A stretch of 64,000 nt of DNA from the NCBI GenBank assembly GCA_928721915.1, contig CAKMVZ010000003.1, positions 124,001-188,000 of the forward strand, in the 5' to 3' direction. Origin of the DNA: an uncultured Clostridia bacterium (lineage in GTDB: Bacteria > Bacillota > Clostridia > TANB77 > CAG-508). The notes under the pieces were generated by a model. That model was not told the DNA's origin. It was given only the letters and a program-made list of their open reading frames with translations, and did no database searches. Below, piece after piece: positions 9,301-19,098 of this stretch (the stretch's first letter is position 1; each line of letters starts with the position of its first letter). The position numbers were made by a program, and so were the translations under genes.

Positions 9301-12300
9301 CAATTTTATACCTATCTCACTTGCTGACAAGTCTTTTGGCACTACTTCTTTTAGCCTGTCCACATTTATTTGATATGAAGAATCATCTAATAAAGCCTGT
9401 TCTGCTATTTTTAGTTTTTCTCTAACATTTCCTGACAAATACTCATCTGCTGCAACATATTTATCTTCATTTGGTATTTTAAATATAATACCTTCTAAAT
9501 CTTTTATAATATCTTCTTTAGATTTATCAGTTAATTCAGACATATAATCTAAATCTACAACAGCTTTTTCAGATAAAGAAAGTATTAATGCTTCTTCAGA
9601 TGTATCTACTTTATCAACTTGCTTATATGCTTTAATAGTTCTTTTAGTAAATATATCAGCTTTTCCTTTAAAGTTACCTTCTCCATCTAATTTTTCAAGA
9701 GAACACAATAAAAAATAACTGCTATCATTTTGAAAAGCAGTTGCATTAGCTCTTGAATTTATTAAGCCATATTCTTTTGTAAATCTATCATATAAATCAT
9801 TTAATTTTGTTTGAGATACATGTATTTCTTCATCAGAATAATCTTCCATTTGCAAGTCAATTAATTCTCTTACTTGTTCTCTTAATCTTATCATTCCTTT
9901 TATTCTATTTTCACTTGTTAGAGGAATATCTTGAGGATGCATTTTGCTATTTTCTCTAAAGTATATTTTTCCATCTACAATAGTATAAGAAAAGTTTTTA
10001 ACATTTGGATCTGCAGGAATAGATTTGTCTGTATCTTCATATTCATTTTCTACCTGATAGTCTTTAATAGTTGCATTTAAGTTAGGAATTGCTTGTTCTA
10101 AAGCTTGTTCCAATGTTCTATCATCATAAGGTTTACAAGTAGAATCATAGCCAAATTGAGTAGATGTCATTTCCATATTACCTAAAATCATGTTAGGATT
10201 ATCTACAAAGTATTTATTCATTGTAATATTGTTTTCATCTTTATCTAAATAAACCCAATCAGGCATTATATCTGTCATATTATCTCTTTTTTGTAAAAAG
10301 ATAATATCTGATGTTACTTTTGTACCTGCATTTTTAGTAAATGTATTTTCAGGAAGTCTTATAGCACCTATTAAATTTGCTCTTTGTGCGATATATTTTC
10401 TAACTTCAGGATTTTCTTTATCCATTGTTCCTTTTGAAGTTATAAATGCAATTATTCCTCCAGGTCTAACTTTATCAAGAGTTTTTGCAAAGAAATAATC
10501 ATGTATCATAAATTTATTTTTATCATATCTTTTATCTAATACAGGAAAATCTCCAAAAGGTACATTACCTATTGCAACATCATAAAAAGAATCAGGAAGA
10601 TTTGTTTTTTCATATCCCATAACTTTTATATCTGCTTTTTGATATAATTGTTTTGCTATTCTTCCTGTTATGCTATCTAATTCAACACCATACAATTTAG
10701 AGTTTTGCATTTCTTGTGGTAATAATCCAAAGAAATTGCCTATACCACAAGATGGCTCTAAAATATTTGCATCTTGTAAGCCCATATTAGATAATGCTTG
10801 ATACATTGATTTAATTACAATTGGTGGTGTATAAAATGCAGTCAAAGTCGAAGCTCTTGCATTGCTATATTCTTCATCTGTAAGCAATGATTTTAATTCC
10901 ATATATTCTTCATGCCAATTGTCTTTTGTTTCATCAAATACATCAGGAAGTCCACCCCAGCCAACATATTGAGATAACACTTCTTGCTCTTCTTTATTAG
11001 CAAGTCTATTTTCATTCTCTAACTTATTTAAAAGTTTTATTGCTTCAATATTTCTTAATACTTTTTGTCTTGGAGTTCCTTCTCCTAAATTATCATTATC
11101 AATATGATAATTTATTTTTTCTTGTTGATTTTCCTGTTGTTTATAATATTCTTCTCTATCAAGTGGTTTTCCGTTTTCTTCTCTTGCTTTAAATAAATCT
11201 GTTACTTTTTGAGCTTGTTTTATATCTTCTTGTCTGCTTAATACTTCATCAAATTCTTCTTGTGATATTTCTTTAAGATTTTCATTTGCAAGTTCTTCAA
11301 TATCTGTAAATTCTGCAAGTCTTTTTCTAATCCTCATTAAAGTTTCATTTTCTTCATTATCAGAGTATTCTAAAAGTCCACCATCTTGTTCAAATCCAAA
11401 TTTATTGTATATCTCATAGTAATAGCCTTCTTCATTTGTATGGAAGTGAAATATATTCCCATCATTTAGTCTATAATTCTTGTCTAAATTTGAAATATCT
11501 TCTTCACTATCTTCTAAAGTATTAGCTGAATTATTTCCTTGAGCTCTTTCAAACATCCACTTTTGATGAGGATATTCATTTTGTTCCCATTCAAGATATT
11601 TATCTACTTCGTCTATACTTAAATATCTATCAGTCATAATAAGTTCTTTAATTCTTTTTTCTACTTTTGCCCAACTTAACAAGATTTCTTTGCTATCAGC
11701 TTTATAACCATTATTTAGTGTTATACCTTTAGCATTAAAATCAATTCCTATATCTTCAAAACCTTTTATAGAAGAAGCTCCACCAATACCATATTCATAT
11801 TTTAAGAATTTTATATTTTCTTCAGATGACATACTTTGCATAAACTGCTTATAAATTCTAAATTTACCATTTTCAAAATGACTGCCTTCTGTTAAAGCAT
11901 TATCAATCATTTCTTGGGTAAAAGTAAAGACAGAGCTTTGCTCTGCCTCTAAATCATTTATAAGTTCTTTTTGCTGTTCCTCTGTTCTATTATTAGTAAA
12001 TAAGTTTAATTGTAAATTAACTCCTGCATCACTATTTCTTGTGCTTGATTCTTGAAGTTGTTCATGTATCCCACCCAAGTCATTTGGTCTTGAGCTTTCA
12101 TTTGTTCGTCCACTTTGTTTTGTTTCGCCAATTGATTGATTATTAGTTCCATTCTGTTCAAAGCTGATTTCTCTATTTCCACTAGATGTTGTGTAAGAGT
12201 TCCTTTCATCATTAGTTCTGTGTATAGTCCCCTCTTGTTTTCCTTGATATATTTCTCCCTCATTCTTGCGAATGTCCCTAGTTGAACTTTCTTTTGTTCT

Positions 12301-13203
12301 GGCATCACTAGGTCTGGTATCTGATAATCTCCCTCTTGGTGGTATGTTATTTGTTCCCTCATTTCCATTACCCCTTTCAATTTGATTTTCATTTTCTTTA
12401 ATTTCATGATACACTTCATTTTTATTATTAACAAATGTGTGAGATTTATTTTTTTCTTTCTTTAAATCTAATACTGTAGTATAAATTTCATGTAATTCTA
12501 CTTCTGCAATATCACTTGTTGCAATACCTAATCTTGATATAACTTCAGTTGTATTAAAATTTACAATATTTCTAAAATCTTCTACATCAAAATATTCTTT
12601 TGGATCAATACCACATCTTTTTAATACCATATAAGAAATAGAATTTTTAATCATATTTTTGAAATATAATTCAAGATTTAGCTCATCTAATTCTTCAAGA
12701 TAACTATTATTTACTATTGAAGTAAAGTCAGAATAATAATCTTGAAAATTATCTTCTACAAGATTTGTTACAGAATTAATAATACTATCTGCTAGATTAT
12801 TTTTATTTTCTAAATCTCCAAATCTATTTTCTAATGTTTCTATTATTTCATTTTGCATATCATCTTCTACTTGCCAAACATAAACATTCCTATTAAATTT
12901 ATCGTAAGTATCAGATATATCAAAAATATGTCTTAATCCTTGAACACCATTATCATTTGTAATTAATGCTATACCTTTAGAACCTTTTTTAATCCATCTA
13001 TGAAGTCTTTTATTCCAAGTATCTATATCAGTACAGACTGTTGCATCAGGTCGTTGAGCATAAATCAATATTTGCTCATTAAAAGAATATTTGTAATTAT
13101 TAGAAGCGGTATCTAGAAAAGACAACCAATTTTCAGGAGTATTTGTAATTTCTTTTGTTACATTATTTGATAACTCTGTTATCAGTTGCATTTTATTAGG
13201 CAT
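6337..13203 (-). CDS. Giant ArdC-like / N6 DNA methylase / SNF2 helicase fusion of a mobile element
   Basis: A 2288 aa protein. Residues about 1-120 resemble ArdC-N (SFNEQILIYAQRPDATVC, WIKKGSKGIALI). A Q/N/E-rich linker spans about 270-420. A Class I methylase follows with motif I ILEPSCGIGNFFG (about 814) and motif IV NVPFG (about 881). A superfamily 2 helicase follows with Walker A EVGAGKT (about 1481), DEAH (about 1645), ATGTPVSNS (about 1696) and the C-terminal lobe GAGTNVQDR...QRNGRMIRQGN (about 1970), then a coiled-coil tail. Such proteins are hallmarks of Tn1549-like conjugative elements and large plasmids, where they probably protect incoming DNA. GGAGGAG overlaps the end of the upstream gene, so coupling is likely. 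Confidence 0.9.
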   Translation of the reverse strand: MPNKMQLITELSNNVTKEITNTPENWLSFLDTASNNYKYSFNEQILIYAQRPDATVCTDIDTWNKRLHRWIKKGSKGIALITNDNGVQGLRHIFDISDTYDKFNRNVYVWQVEDDMQNEIIETLENRFGDLENKNNLADSIINSVTNLVEDNFQDYYSDFTSIVNNSYLEELDELNLELYFKNMIKNSISYMVLKRCGIDPKEYFDVEDFRNIVNFNTTEVISRLGIATSDIAEVELHEIYTTVLDLKKEKNKSHTFVNNKNEVYHEIKENENQIERGNGNEGTNNIPPRGRLSDTRPSDARTKESSTRDIRKNEGEIYQGKQEGTIHRTNDERNSYTTSSGNREISFEQNGTNNQSIGETKQSGRTNESSRPNDLGGIHEQLQESSTRNSDAGVNLQLNLFTNNRTEEQQKELINDLEAEQSSVFTFTQEMIDNALTEGSHFENGKFRIYKQFMQSMSSEENIKFLKYEYGIGGASSIKGFEDIGIDFNAKGITLNNGYKADSKEILLSWAKVEKRIKELIMTDRYLSIDEVDKYLEWEQNEYPHQKWMFERAQGNNSANTLEDSEEDISNLDKNYRLNDGNIFHFHTNEEGYYYEIYNKFGFEQDGGLLEYSDNEENETLMRIRKRLAEFTDIEELANENLKEISQEEFDEVLSRQEDIKQAQKVTDLFKAREENGKPLDREEYYKQQENQQEKINYHIDNDNLGEGTPRQKVLRNIEAIKLLNKLENENRLANKEEQEVLSQYVGWGGLPDVFDETKDNWHEEYMELKSLLTDEEYSNARASTLTAFYTPPIVIKSMYQALSNMGLQDANILEPSCGIGNFFGLLPQEMQNSKLYGVELDSITGRIAKQLYQKADIKVMGYEKTNLPDSFYDVAIGNVPFGDFPVLDKRYDKNKFMIHDYFFAKTLDKVRPGGIIAFITSKGTMDKENPEVRKYIAQRANLIGAIRLPENTFTKNAGTKVTSDIIFLQKRDNMTDIMPDWVYLDKDENNITMNKYFVDNPNMILGNMEMTSTQFGYDSTCKPYDDRTLEQALEQAIPNLNATIKDYQVENEYEDTDKSIPADPNVKNFSYTIVDGKIYFRENSKMHPQDIPLTSENRIKGMIRLREQVRELIDLQMEDYSDEEIHVSQTKLNDLYDRFTKEYGLINSRANATAFQNDSSYFLLCSLEKLDGEGNFKGKADIFTKRTIKAYKQVDKVDTSEEALILSLSEKAVVDLDYMSELTDKSKEDIIKDLEGIIFKIPNEDKYVAADEYLSGNVREKLKIAEQALLDDSSYQINVDRLKEVVPKDLSASEIGIKLGAIWIPTDIVRQFMFELLDTPSYNRYDIKVRYNDFTSEWYIDNKSSDRSNVKAYSTYGTGRINAYKIIEQTLNLKDVKIFDTIIDEEGRKQRVLNKKETAIAQAKQDSIKQAFLDWVWQEPERREKLTRLYNDRFNSIRPREYDGSHLNFVGMNPEIKLRPHQVNAIAHVLYGNNVLLAHEVGAGKTFEMVASAMESKRLGLCNKSLFVVPNHIIEQFASEFLQLYPSANILVATKKDFETKNRKKFCSRIATGDYDAVIIGHSQFEKIPMSIERQREQLEQQISDILKGIDIAKRERGENFTIKQLEKSRRILENKLEKLNTQDRKDDVVTFEELGIDKLFVDEAHNYKNLFLYTKMRNVGGIAQTEAQKSSDLFMKCRYLDEITNGKGTVFATGTPVSNSMVELYTMQRYLQYDGLRNQGLEHFDNWASTFGETVTAIELAPEGTGYRSKTRFAKFHNLPELIALFKEVADIQTADTLNLPTPEVENHNIVVKPSEIQKDMVKELGERAERIRNGSVDANIDNMLKITNEGRKLALDQRLINPLLEDADTSKVKTCVDNIYDIYTKGQDNKLTQLVFCDLSTPKDNKGYEQDGFLDAYNDIKKKLIEKGIPDNEIAFIHEADSEAKKKELFSKVRTGDVRVLIGSTQKMGAGTNVQDRLIALHHLDCPWRPSDLTQRNGRMIRQGNQNEKVHVYSYVTEGTFDAYLYQLVEQKQKFISQIMTSKTPMRTMEDIDEKALSYGEIKALATGNPKILEKTNLDSEVAKLKLLKQNFMSQKYDLQDKTLKYFPQEIAKSNERIAAMEEDIVKLQEYTKPNADGFSPMKFDNQTYSDKENAGKKLLECCKELKSMEEKEIGEYRGFKMKLAFNSFSKNFQLTLKNKYHYMVELGTDTFGNITRINNCLESIEKDIPGERDWIDNLNHQLENAKIEVQKEFPQEQELKDKEKRLEALNIELKLIEQDKELLGDEQEEKQEKSPNKNSPERC

Positions 13204-13206
13204 CTG

Positions 13207-13545
13207 CTACTCCTCCTTATTTTGTTTTCTTTTAAATGTTTCCTCTCTTAATTCTTCAAAATAATCTCTGCTAGGCATATAATTAACAAAATCCAATAAC
13301 TGGTTAAGCAAAAACTTAATTTCTATTGGAAATAAACTAACAATTGCTTTTTCTTCAGTGTCTTGTTCTCTTTTATCTAATACAGATGCATACTTTACTA
13401 ATTTTTCTTTTAGTTCAGTAGCTCTTGTACTTTTTTCTTCATCATTTCTTCTTTCGTTTAGTGATAATACCTCACATAATTTGTTATATTCTTCTTTATT
13501 TAAAAATAATTTAGTTGGTTGTATTTTTTCTTTATTATTGTTCAT
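13207..13545 (-). CDS. Hypothetical mobile-element protein, 112 aa
   Basis: A soluble charged protein without recognisable motifs. Its last codons (GAG GAG TAG) supply the ribosome site of the giant helicase gene, and its start overlaps the preceding gene by 11 bases, so it belongs to a tight operon. The function is unknown. Confidence 0.7.
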   Translation of the reverse strand: MNNNKEKIQPTKLFLNKEEYNKLCEVLSLNERRNDEEKSTRATELKEKLVKYASVLDKREQDTEEKAIVSLFPIEIKFLLNQLLDFVNYMPSRDYFEELREETFKRKQNKEE

Positions 13546-13771
13546 TATTATTTTCAGTCCTTTCTATAATATTTAAATCTTCATTAAAATAATCTAAAGG
13601 ATTACCAGATTTTATACATTTTCTTAAAAATAATATATTTTGAAAATCGACATTATCTATTATTCCTTCAAGATCTTCTAATTGAAGTTTAGTAACATCT
13701 TTTGAGTTACTCTTTTTTATCATTCTTAATTTGTTATATGTTTCTAATCTTAAATTCCTTTTTCTAGGCAT
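13535..13771 (-). CDS. Small basic hypothetical protein, 78 aa
   Basis: The N-terminus is very basic (MPRKRNLRLETYNKLRMIKK) and the C-terminus acidic, which suggests a nucleic-acid contact. It overlaps the next gene by 11 bases and follows the GNAT gene by 21 bases. Not recognised. Confidence 0.68.
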   Translation of the reverse strand: MPRKRNLRLETYNKLRMIKKSNSKDVTKLQLEDLEGIIDNVDFQNILFLRKCIKSGNPLDYFNEDLNIIERTENNNEQ

Positions 13772-13792
13772 TTTATCCCTCCCTTATAATAT

Positions 13793-14452
13793 CTAAAATT
13801 TTTCGTCTCGCCACATATAATCTTTTCCTTTAATAAATTCAAAGGCGTTTTGTTTGTAGAACTTTATTAATTTGCTATGAAGTAGTTCTTTATTTTGATT
13901 TTTATCAGAAATATTTTGAAGTCTTCTTTGGTTTGTTAATACTCTAGATTTTGGTAATAGTATTGTTTTAGTAATTACTTCACTCGCATAATAAAATAAA
14001 ATATCCTGTAATTCTGAAATAACATAGCTACCAATTCCGCAATTTCTAAATTTCTTATAAATATAAAAATCTGAAACATAGCAAATACAATCCTCGTCAT
14101 TTGCATATTCTTCTTTAAATTTTCTATTTTTTCCTATTAAAGAAGATGCCATATCAGATAATTCTTGACTATGTGCATCACACACATCAAGGAAATCAGA
14201 ATATTCCATAAATTCTTCAGGCAAAATAAAGTAGCCTTCCATAAAACCTGCTTTTGTATCAATATCGTTTTCTAAATCCGAAACATATATATCAATAAAG
14301 AATTTGACTATAAATCTAGTATAATCTTCCATGTCATCAAGAGAAAAACGAATTCTATCTTGTAAATAACTTAAATCATTTTTTACAATATGGACTTTAA
14401 ATGAAATGCTATCTCCATATCCTAACTTTTTTAATTTTTTTATATTAAACAT
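13793..14452 (-). CDS. GNAT-fold acetyltransferase-like protein
   Basis: The 219 aa protein carries a GNAT motif A at about residues 125-155: YVSDFYIYKKFRNCGIGSYV, with the R-x-x-G-x-G acetyl-CoA loop. The N-terminal part has a non-standard charged segment and the C-terminus is basic. Cargo genes of this type are frequent in integrative elements, and the substrate is unknown. It is the first gene after the adhesin terminator and leads the operon that ends with the giant helicase. Confidence 0.72.
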   Translation of the reverse strand: MFNIKKLKKLGYGDSISFKVHIVKNDLSYLQDRIRFSLDDMEDYTRFIVKFFIDIYVSDLENDIDTKAGFMEGYFILPEEFMEYSDFLDVCDAHSQELSDMASSLIGKNRKFKEEYANDEDCICYVSDFYIYKKFRNCGIGSYVISELQDILFYYASEVITKTILLPKSRVLTNQRRLQNISDKNQNKELLHSKLIKFYKQNAFEFIKGKDYMWRDEKF

Positions 14453-14474
14453 TTAAACCATCCTTTCAAAATAA

Positions 14475-14504
14475 TTAGAGAGCTAGAATAATCTAACTCT
14501 CTAA
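14475..14504 (-). terminator. Terminator after the adhesin gene
   Basis: On the minus strand TTAGAGAGTTAGA pairs with TCTAGCTCTCTAA and is followed by TTATTTTG. It separates the adhesin from the GNAT-helicase operon. Confidence 0.75.
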
Positions 14505-14510
14505 TCTATG

Positions 14511-17500
14511 TTATTTATTATCTTTATTTTTCTTATATAGTTTTATAGCAAGTAAAATGATTCCTAAAATAGATAAAATCATTATTCCTGCAATTAATTC
14601 TATATGAGATTCATCTCCCGTATTAGGAGTTTCGATAGGAGCATTTTCAAACTCAAAATTATAGATGTTTTCTTTTTCTTCTATCTCTTTGTCATCTGCA
14701 AATACACCTTTATCATTAATCTCTATTTTAATAATTTTATCTGATTTGTTATAACCTTTTGGTGCTGTTATTTCTTTAACATAGTATATTCCATATCTTA
14801 AATCGTCAAATAGAATTGTTCCATTTTCTTTATCAGAATCTACTTGCATTATTAATTCTTTACATTCTTCATCTTTATATAAACCAAATGTAAATTTTTC
14901 TTTTATTACTTCTTTTGATTTACTATCTATTTTAGTAAGTTGAATATCTTTTAAAATTGGCATATCCTTCATTTCAACTTTTTGTGTTTCTTTATCAGTA
15001 GTTACTTCAAATTCGATTTTTTCTGTTAGTTCAAAACCATAAGGAGCTGTTTTCTCAATTAATGTGTATTTTTTACCTTCTTCAAGTCCTGGAACTTTAT
15101 GTGGCTCTTTTGTTGAAGTCCATTCATCAATAATATTACCTTCTTCATCTATTACTTGTAATTCAGCACCTTCAATTTCTTCTCCAGTTACTAAATCAGT
15201 TTTAACAATTTCTACTAACTTATCTATCATAACAACTTTTTGTGTTTCTTTATCAGTAGTTACTTTAAACTCAATATCAGATGCTTTAACATAATCTCCA
15301 ATAGCAACTTCTTCATGTAGTTTGTATGTTTCTCCTTCAGTAAGTCCTGTTACTTTATGTGGTTCTTTTGTAGAAGTCCATTCGTCAATTACATTACCAT
15401 CTTTATCTAATACTTGAAGTTTTGCTCCTTCTATTTCTTTACCTGCAATATCTTCTTTTGAGATTACAACTACTTTGTCTATTAATTCTATATGTTGATT
15501 TTCCTTATCAGTAGTTACTTCAAATTCAACATCAGTAGCTTTAACAAATCCATCAGGTGCAACTTCTTCATGTAAAGTATATTTTTTGCCTTCTTCTAAC
15601 CCATTAATCTTGTGTTCTTCTTTACCAGATGTCCATTCATCAACAATATTACCGTCTTCATCAAAGACTTTTATTTCTGCACCTTCGACTTCTTCGCCAC
15701 CAATATCAACTTTTGACATATCTACTATTTTATCTTTCATTTGAACATGTTGTACCTCTTTAGTATTTTTAACTTTAAATGTTATTGAAGTAGCTTTAAC
15801 ATATCCATCTGGAGCTATTTCCTCTGTCATAGTATATTCATTTCCTACAACTAATCCCTCGATTGTATGTTTATTTTCAGTAGAAGTCCATTCGTCAATT
15901 ACATTACCATTATTATCTGTAACTTTTAATTTTGCTCCAGGTAATTCTTTATCTCCAGTAACATCAGTTTTAGAAAAATCAAATAAAGTTGTATCATTTG
16001 AAATATCTAATTTTACTTCATATACTTTTGTTACTAAATCTTTTTGTTCAAACTTAACTTCATATACTTTATCATTTAAAACTAATCTATCAAGTGTTTT
16101 AGTTTCTTGTATTTCATATACTCCCATTGGTAGTTCTTCAACTTTTAATTTTCCGTCTTTATCAAGATTGTAAGTTTTAACTTCTTGTCCTTTTTTATAA
16201 ATTATACTTCCATCTATTGGACTTATAATATTTTCTTTAGCAGATAACTTAAATTCAATACCTGATAAATCAGATGTATCTATTAATGAAGTATCTACAT
16301 TTTCTCTTATAGCAATTTCTTTGTCTATAATTAAAGTACCAGTAGGTTGTCCATTTTTAACAACTACTTCTACAATAGGATCTCCATCTTGGTCTTTATC
16401 AAAATCTCTAATACCTTCAATTTTGAATTTAACACTTTTTTCTAATTGTAAAAATCCCTTTGGAGTTTTTATTTCATCTATTTCATAGCTTCCAACAGGT
16501 AATTGTAATGGAATAGTTATGCTTCCCAAATTATCTAATTTATCATTATAGCTATTTTCAGGAACAATTATGTTTTGAGCATTTGTTGTAAATGAATCAA
16601 AAGTTGTTCTACCTAATTTTTGAGTAATATATTCTCCTTTTTTCCATAAGATTTTCTTTGTTGCTCTGTCATATATATCTTCTTGAGCTTTTATTTTAAA
16701 TGTAGCACTATTCAAAACTACAGTCTTATTAGTTTTTAAATCTTTCTTTATTAATTTTACATAGCTTTCTAATTGCTCGTTGTTTACCACTAAATGTTTT
16801 GATTTTTGAGCAACTTCTTGTACTTCTGTTTCATCTTGTGTAATTGAAAATGTAAAATCAACTGCTGTTTCATAATCTTTTGGAGTAACAGTCTCCTTTA
16901 CAATATATTTACCATAAGGTAAGTTCTTTTGTGTATAAGCATTACCATCTTTATCAGTTGTAATTCGTGCATAAGTTGGAGCTATCGTTTGAGCTTCTTG
17001 TACTCTTTTGCTATCGACTTCAACTTTATTGCCCAACTCATCTACTCCATTCCATACCTCTGCATAAGTATATCCTTTTGAATATGCTTCTTCTACTAAT
17101 CTATTTAATTTAATAGTAAATTCAGCGCCTTCTAATCCTGGAGTTTCTCCCGAATTAACTTTAATACCACTTTTGAAAATGTGAACTTGCATTTTCTTTA
17201 CTTCTTCATTACTTATTACTTTATCAGAAATAATAGGTGTAACTTGGTCTTTATATTTAAGTTCTACATTATAAGTAGTTTTATCTATTAAATAACCTTT
17301 TGAAGCTATTTTTTCTTTTACTATATATTTTCCTAAAGGTAAGTTTTCAACATCTTCTGTTGTTCCTTTTTCATTCATTGTTCTTGTAGCTACTAAATCT
17401 CCTTTAGAATAGAATTTCTTTGTTTTAGCAACATTGTATATATCTTCATTTGCAAATACTTCATAAGTTGCATCAGTAAATACTGCATCTCCTTGAGGAA

Positions 17501-19034
17501 TAGATCCTGTTTCTTTATCTTTCTTTTCAATAGTTATTTTTCCTCTTGGTTCTTTATCTAATACACCTTCTACTTTTATTTCAATAACAGGAGTTTTATC
17601 ATCTTTATATTCTAAATTTGCAGGAAATTCTGTTGTATTTAACAAGTATCCTGTTGGAACTTTTACTTCTTTAACAATATATTTTCCTAATGGAAGTCCT
17701 GTTTTAGATGCTTTTCCTGTATTAATATCTGTAGTGATAGTATCTACAACTTGACCTTTTGTATAATATGTTTTGGTTTTAGCAACATTTGTAATGTTTT
17801 CATTTGCAATAATTTGAAAATCAGCTCCACCTACTTTATCATTATTTTCACTTACTTTATATACATATATCTCTCCAGTAGGTTCATTGTTTTTAAATTC
17901 AACACTTGCAGTTTGTCCTGCAACTACATTAACACTTTTAACAGAATTATCAATTAAATATCCCTTTGGTACTGATGTTTCTTTTACAAAATAAGAACCA
18001 GGTTTTAATTTTTCAAATGTTATTGTTCCATTACTATTACTATTTCCACTACCAACTTTTCGAGTACATGCTTGGTCTTTATATAATTCAAAAGTACAAT
18101 TTGCAACTGGATTTCCAATTGTATTTGTTTTCTTTACTTGAACTTTACCACTTTGTACTTCTACTGAAACACTAAATGTTGATGGATCAATAAAGTTTGA
18201 GAACATTAAGTTTTGAACTGAACCTGATGTAAACTCAAAATAAACATAGTTAGACATTGTACCACTATTATAAGTAGCACCATTTGGCATTAATTCATAA
18301 ATACCATAATCTCTTGTATTAAATTTTGCATTTGTAGTAGATGCATTTTCAGATACATTTACTCTTAATTCATTGCTACCATTATCATGAGAATAAGTTA
18401 CTCCTCCAATATCTTTACTAAAAGATGGATAATGAGCTAAAACACCATTAGTATCTGATAATGTTGTGCTTTCTCCAATGTTTACTTTATGACTTGAACC
18501 ATTAAATGAAACATTGCTATGATATTGATTATAATAACTCTGTGTTTGATTTAACCAACTTTCGTATTTACTTGATGACATATAACTTGAGTTCCAGCTA
18601 TCTCTTCCTGGAGCATTTCCTAATGTTTCCCAAACATATTGTTGAGTACAAGCTGCTGCAACTTTAGCATCATGACTTCCAGGAAGTCCAATTCCATGAT
18701 TCATTGCATAGCCAAAATAAATCATTTCAGCCATATTTTGATATTCTGCTCTGTTCTCTTTAAATTGAGCTAAAAATTCATTACCATACTCATAATCTCT
18801 TCCTGTTGGAGATTTTTTACCATATTGAGTACAAAATAGTAAATATGTTGCACCATCATAATTTGCATAATGAAGTTCATGATTATATTCTCCTAAACTT
18901 CCACTAACAACTCCAAACTCTGCATTAGAGTTAATATCTGTAATAAATGCAGCAAAAGCACTCATTGGTAATGAATTAATAATTAACAAAACTAGCATTA
19001 TAACTGCTACAATTCTTTTAACTTTTACTTTCAT
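14511..19034 (-). CDS. Cell-wall adhesin: thioester domain plus multiple Cna-B/SpaA repeats, sortase-anchored
   Basis: A 1507 aa surface protein. Residues 1-30 are a signal peptide (hydrophobic core, cleavage near AFA). A thioester domain follows: Cys68 in LFCTQYG and Gln131 in TQQYVWE are the expected bond-forming pair. About ten Cna-B/SpaA prealbumin-like domains follow (GSYFVKETSVPKGYLID, GKYIVKE...PKGY), four of them near-identical units of 85 residues. It ends in ETPNTG, a hydrophobic helix and KLYKKNKDNK, a non-canonical sortase signal. Isopeptide-type lysines and glutamates recur. No sortase gene is nearby. It is probably used for host or mating-partner attachment of the element's carrier. 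Confidence 0.92.
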   Translation of the reverse strand: MKVKVKRIVAVIMLVLLIINSLPMSAFAAFITDINSNAEFGVVSGSLGEYNHELHYANYDGATYLLFCTQYGKKSPTGRDYEYGNEFLAQFKENRAEYQNMAEMIYFGYAMNHGIGLPGSHDAKVAAACTQQYVWETLGNAPGRDSWNSSYMSSSKYESWLNQTQSYYNQYHSNVSFNGSSHKVNIGESTTLSDTNGVLAHYPSFSKDIGGVTYSHDNGSNELRVNVSENASTTNAKFNTRDYGIYELMPNGATYNSGTMSNYVYFEFTSGSVQNLMFSNFIDPSTFSVSVEVQSGKVQVKKTNTIGNPVANCTFELYKDQACTRKVGSGNSNSNGTITFEKLKPGSYFVKETSVPKGYLIDNSVKSVNVVAGQTASVEFKNNEPTGEIYVYKVSENNDKVGGADFQIIANENITNVAKTKTYYTKGQVVDTITTDINTGKASKTGLPLGKYIVKEVKVPTGYLLNTTEFPANLEYKDDKTPVIEIKVEGVLDKEPRGKITIEKKDKETGSIPQGDAVFTDATYEVFANEDIYNVAKTKKFYSKGDLVATRTMNEKGTTEDVENLPLGKYIVKEKIASKGYLIDKTTYNVELKYKDQVTPIISDKVISNEEVKKMQVHIFKSGIKVNSGETPGLEGAEFTIKLNRLVEEAYSKGYTYAEVWNGVDELGNKVEVDSKRVQEAQTIAPTYARITTDKDGNAYTQKNLPYGKYIVKETVTPKDYETAVDFTFSITQDETEVQEVAQKSKHLVVNNEQLESYVKLIKKDLKTNKTVVLNSATFKIKAQEDIYDRATKKILWKKGEYITQKLGRTTFDSFTTNAQNIIVPENSYNDKLDNLGSITIPLQLPVGSYEIDEIKTPKGFLQLEKSVKFKIEGIRDFDKDQDGDPIVEVVVKNGQPTGTLIIDKEIAIRENVDTSLIDTSDLSGIEFKLSAKENIISPIDGSIIYKKGQEVKTYNLDKDGKLKVEELPMGVYEIQETKTLDRLVLNDKVYEVKFEQKDLVTKVYEVKLDISNDTTLFDFSKTDVTGDKELPGAKLKVTDNNGNVIDEWTSTENKHTIEGLVVGNEYTMTEEIAPDGYVKATSITFKVKNTKEVQHVQMKDKIVDMSKVDIGGEEVEGAEIKVFDEDGNIVDEWTSGKEEHKINGLEEGKKYTLHEEVAPDGFVKATDVEFEVTTDKENQHIELIDKVVVISKEDIAGKEIEGAKLQVLDKDGNVIDEWTSTKEPHKVTGLTEGETYKLHEEVAIGDYVKASDIEFKVTTDKETQKVVMIDKLVEIVKTDLVTGEEIEGAELQVIDEEGNIIDEWTSTKEPHKVPGLEEGKKYTLIEKTAPYGFELTEKIEFEVTTDKETQKVEMKDMPILKDIQLTKIDSKSKEVIKEKFTFGLYKDEECKELIMQVDSDKENGTILFDDLRYGIYYVKEITAPKGYNKSDKIIKIEINDKGVFADDKEIEEKENIYNFEFENAPIETPNTGDESHIELIAGIMILSILGIILLAIKLYKKNKDNK
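14960..15990 (-). repeat. Four tandem 255-bp repeats encoding Cna-B domains
   Basis: The phrase GN(V/I)(I/V)DEWTS recurs at intervals of 85 residues (DNA near 15120, 15375, 15630 and 15885), each followed by EEVAPDG-like and EVTTDKE-like strands. The units are alike enough at the DNA level to allow copy-number change by recombination. Confidence 0.8.
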
Positions 19035-19053
19035 TTCTAATCTTTCCTTTCCA

Positions 19054-19081
19054 CTAAAAAAAGAGCCTTTTACAGCTCTTT
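19054..19081 (-). terminator. Terminator between the secreted protein and the adhesin
   Basis: AAAGAGC and GCTCTTT form a seven base pair stem followed by TTTTTTT on the minus strand. It lies only about 20 bases before the adhesin start, just ahead of its ribosome site, and so could act as an attenuator. Confidence 0.75.
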
Positions 19082-19098
19082 AAAAAATATTTATTTAA

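Noticed and set aside
12006..12434. Open frame of 142 codons on the minus strand inside the giant helicase gene
   Set aside because: It is a shadow frame in the Q/N-rich linker of the larger gene, with no ribosome site of its own.
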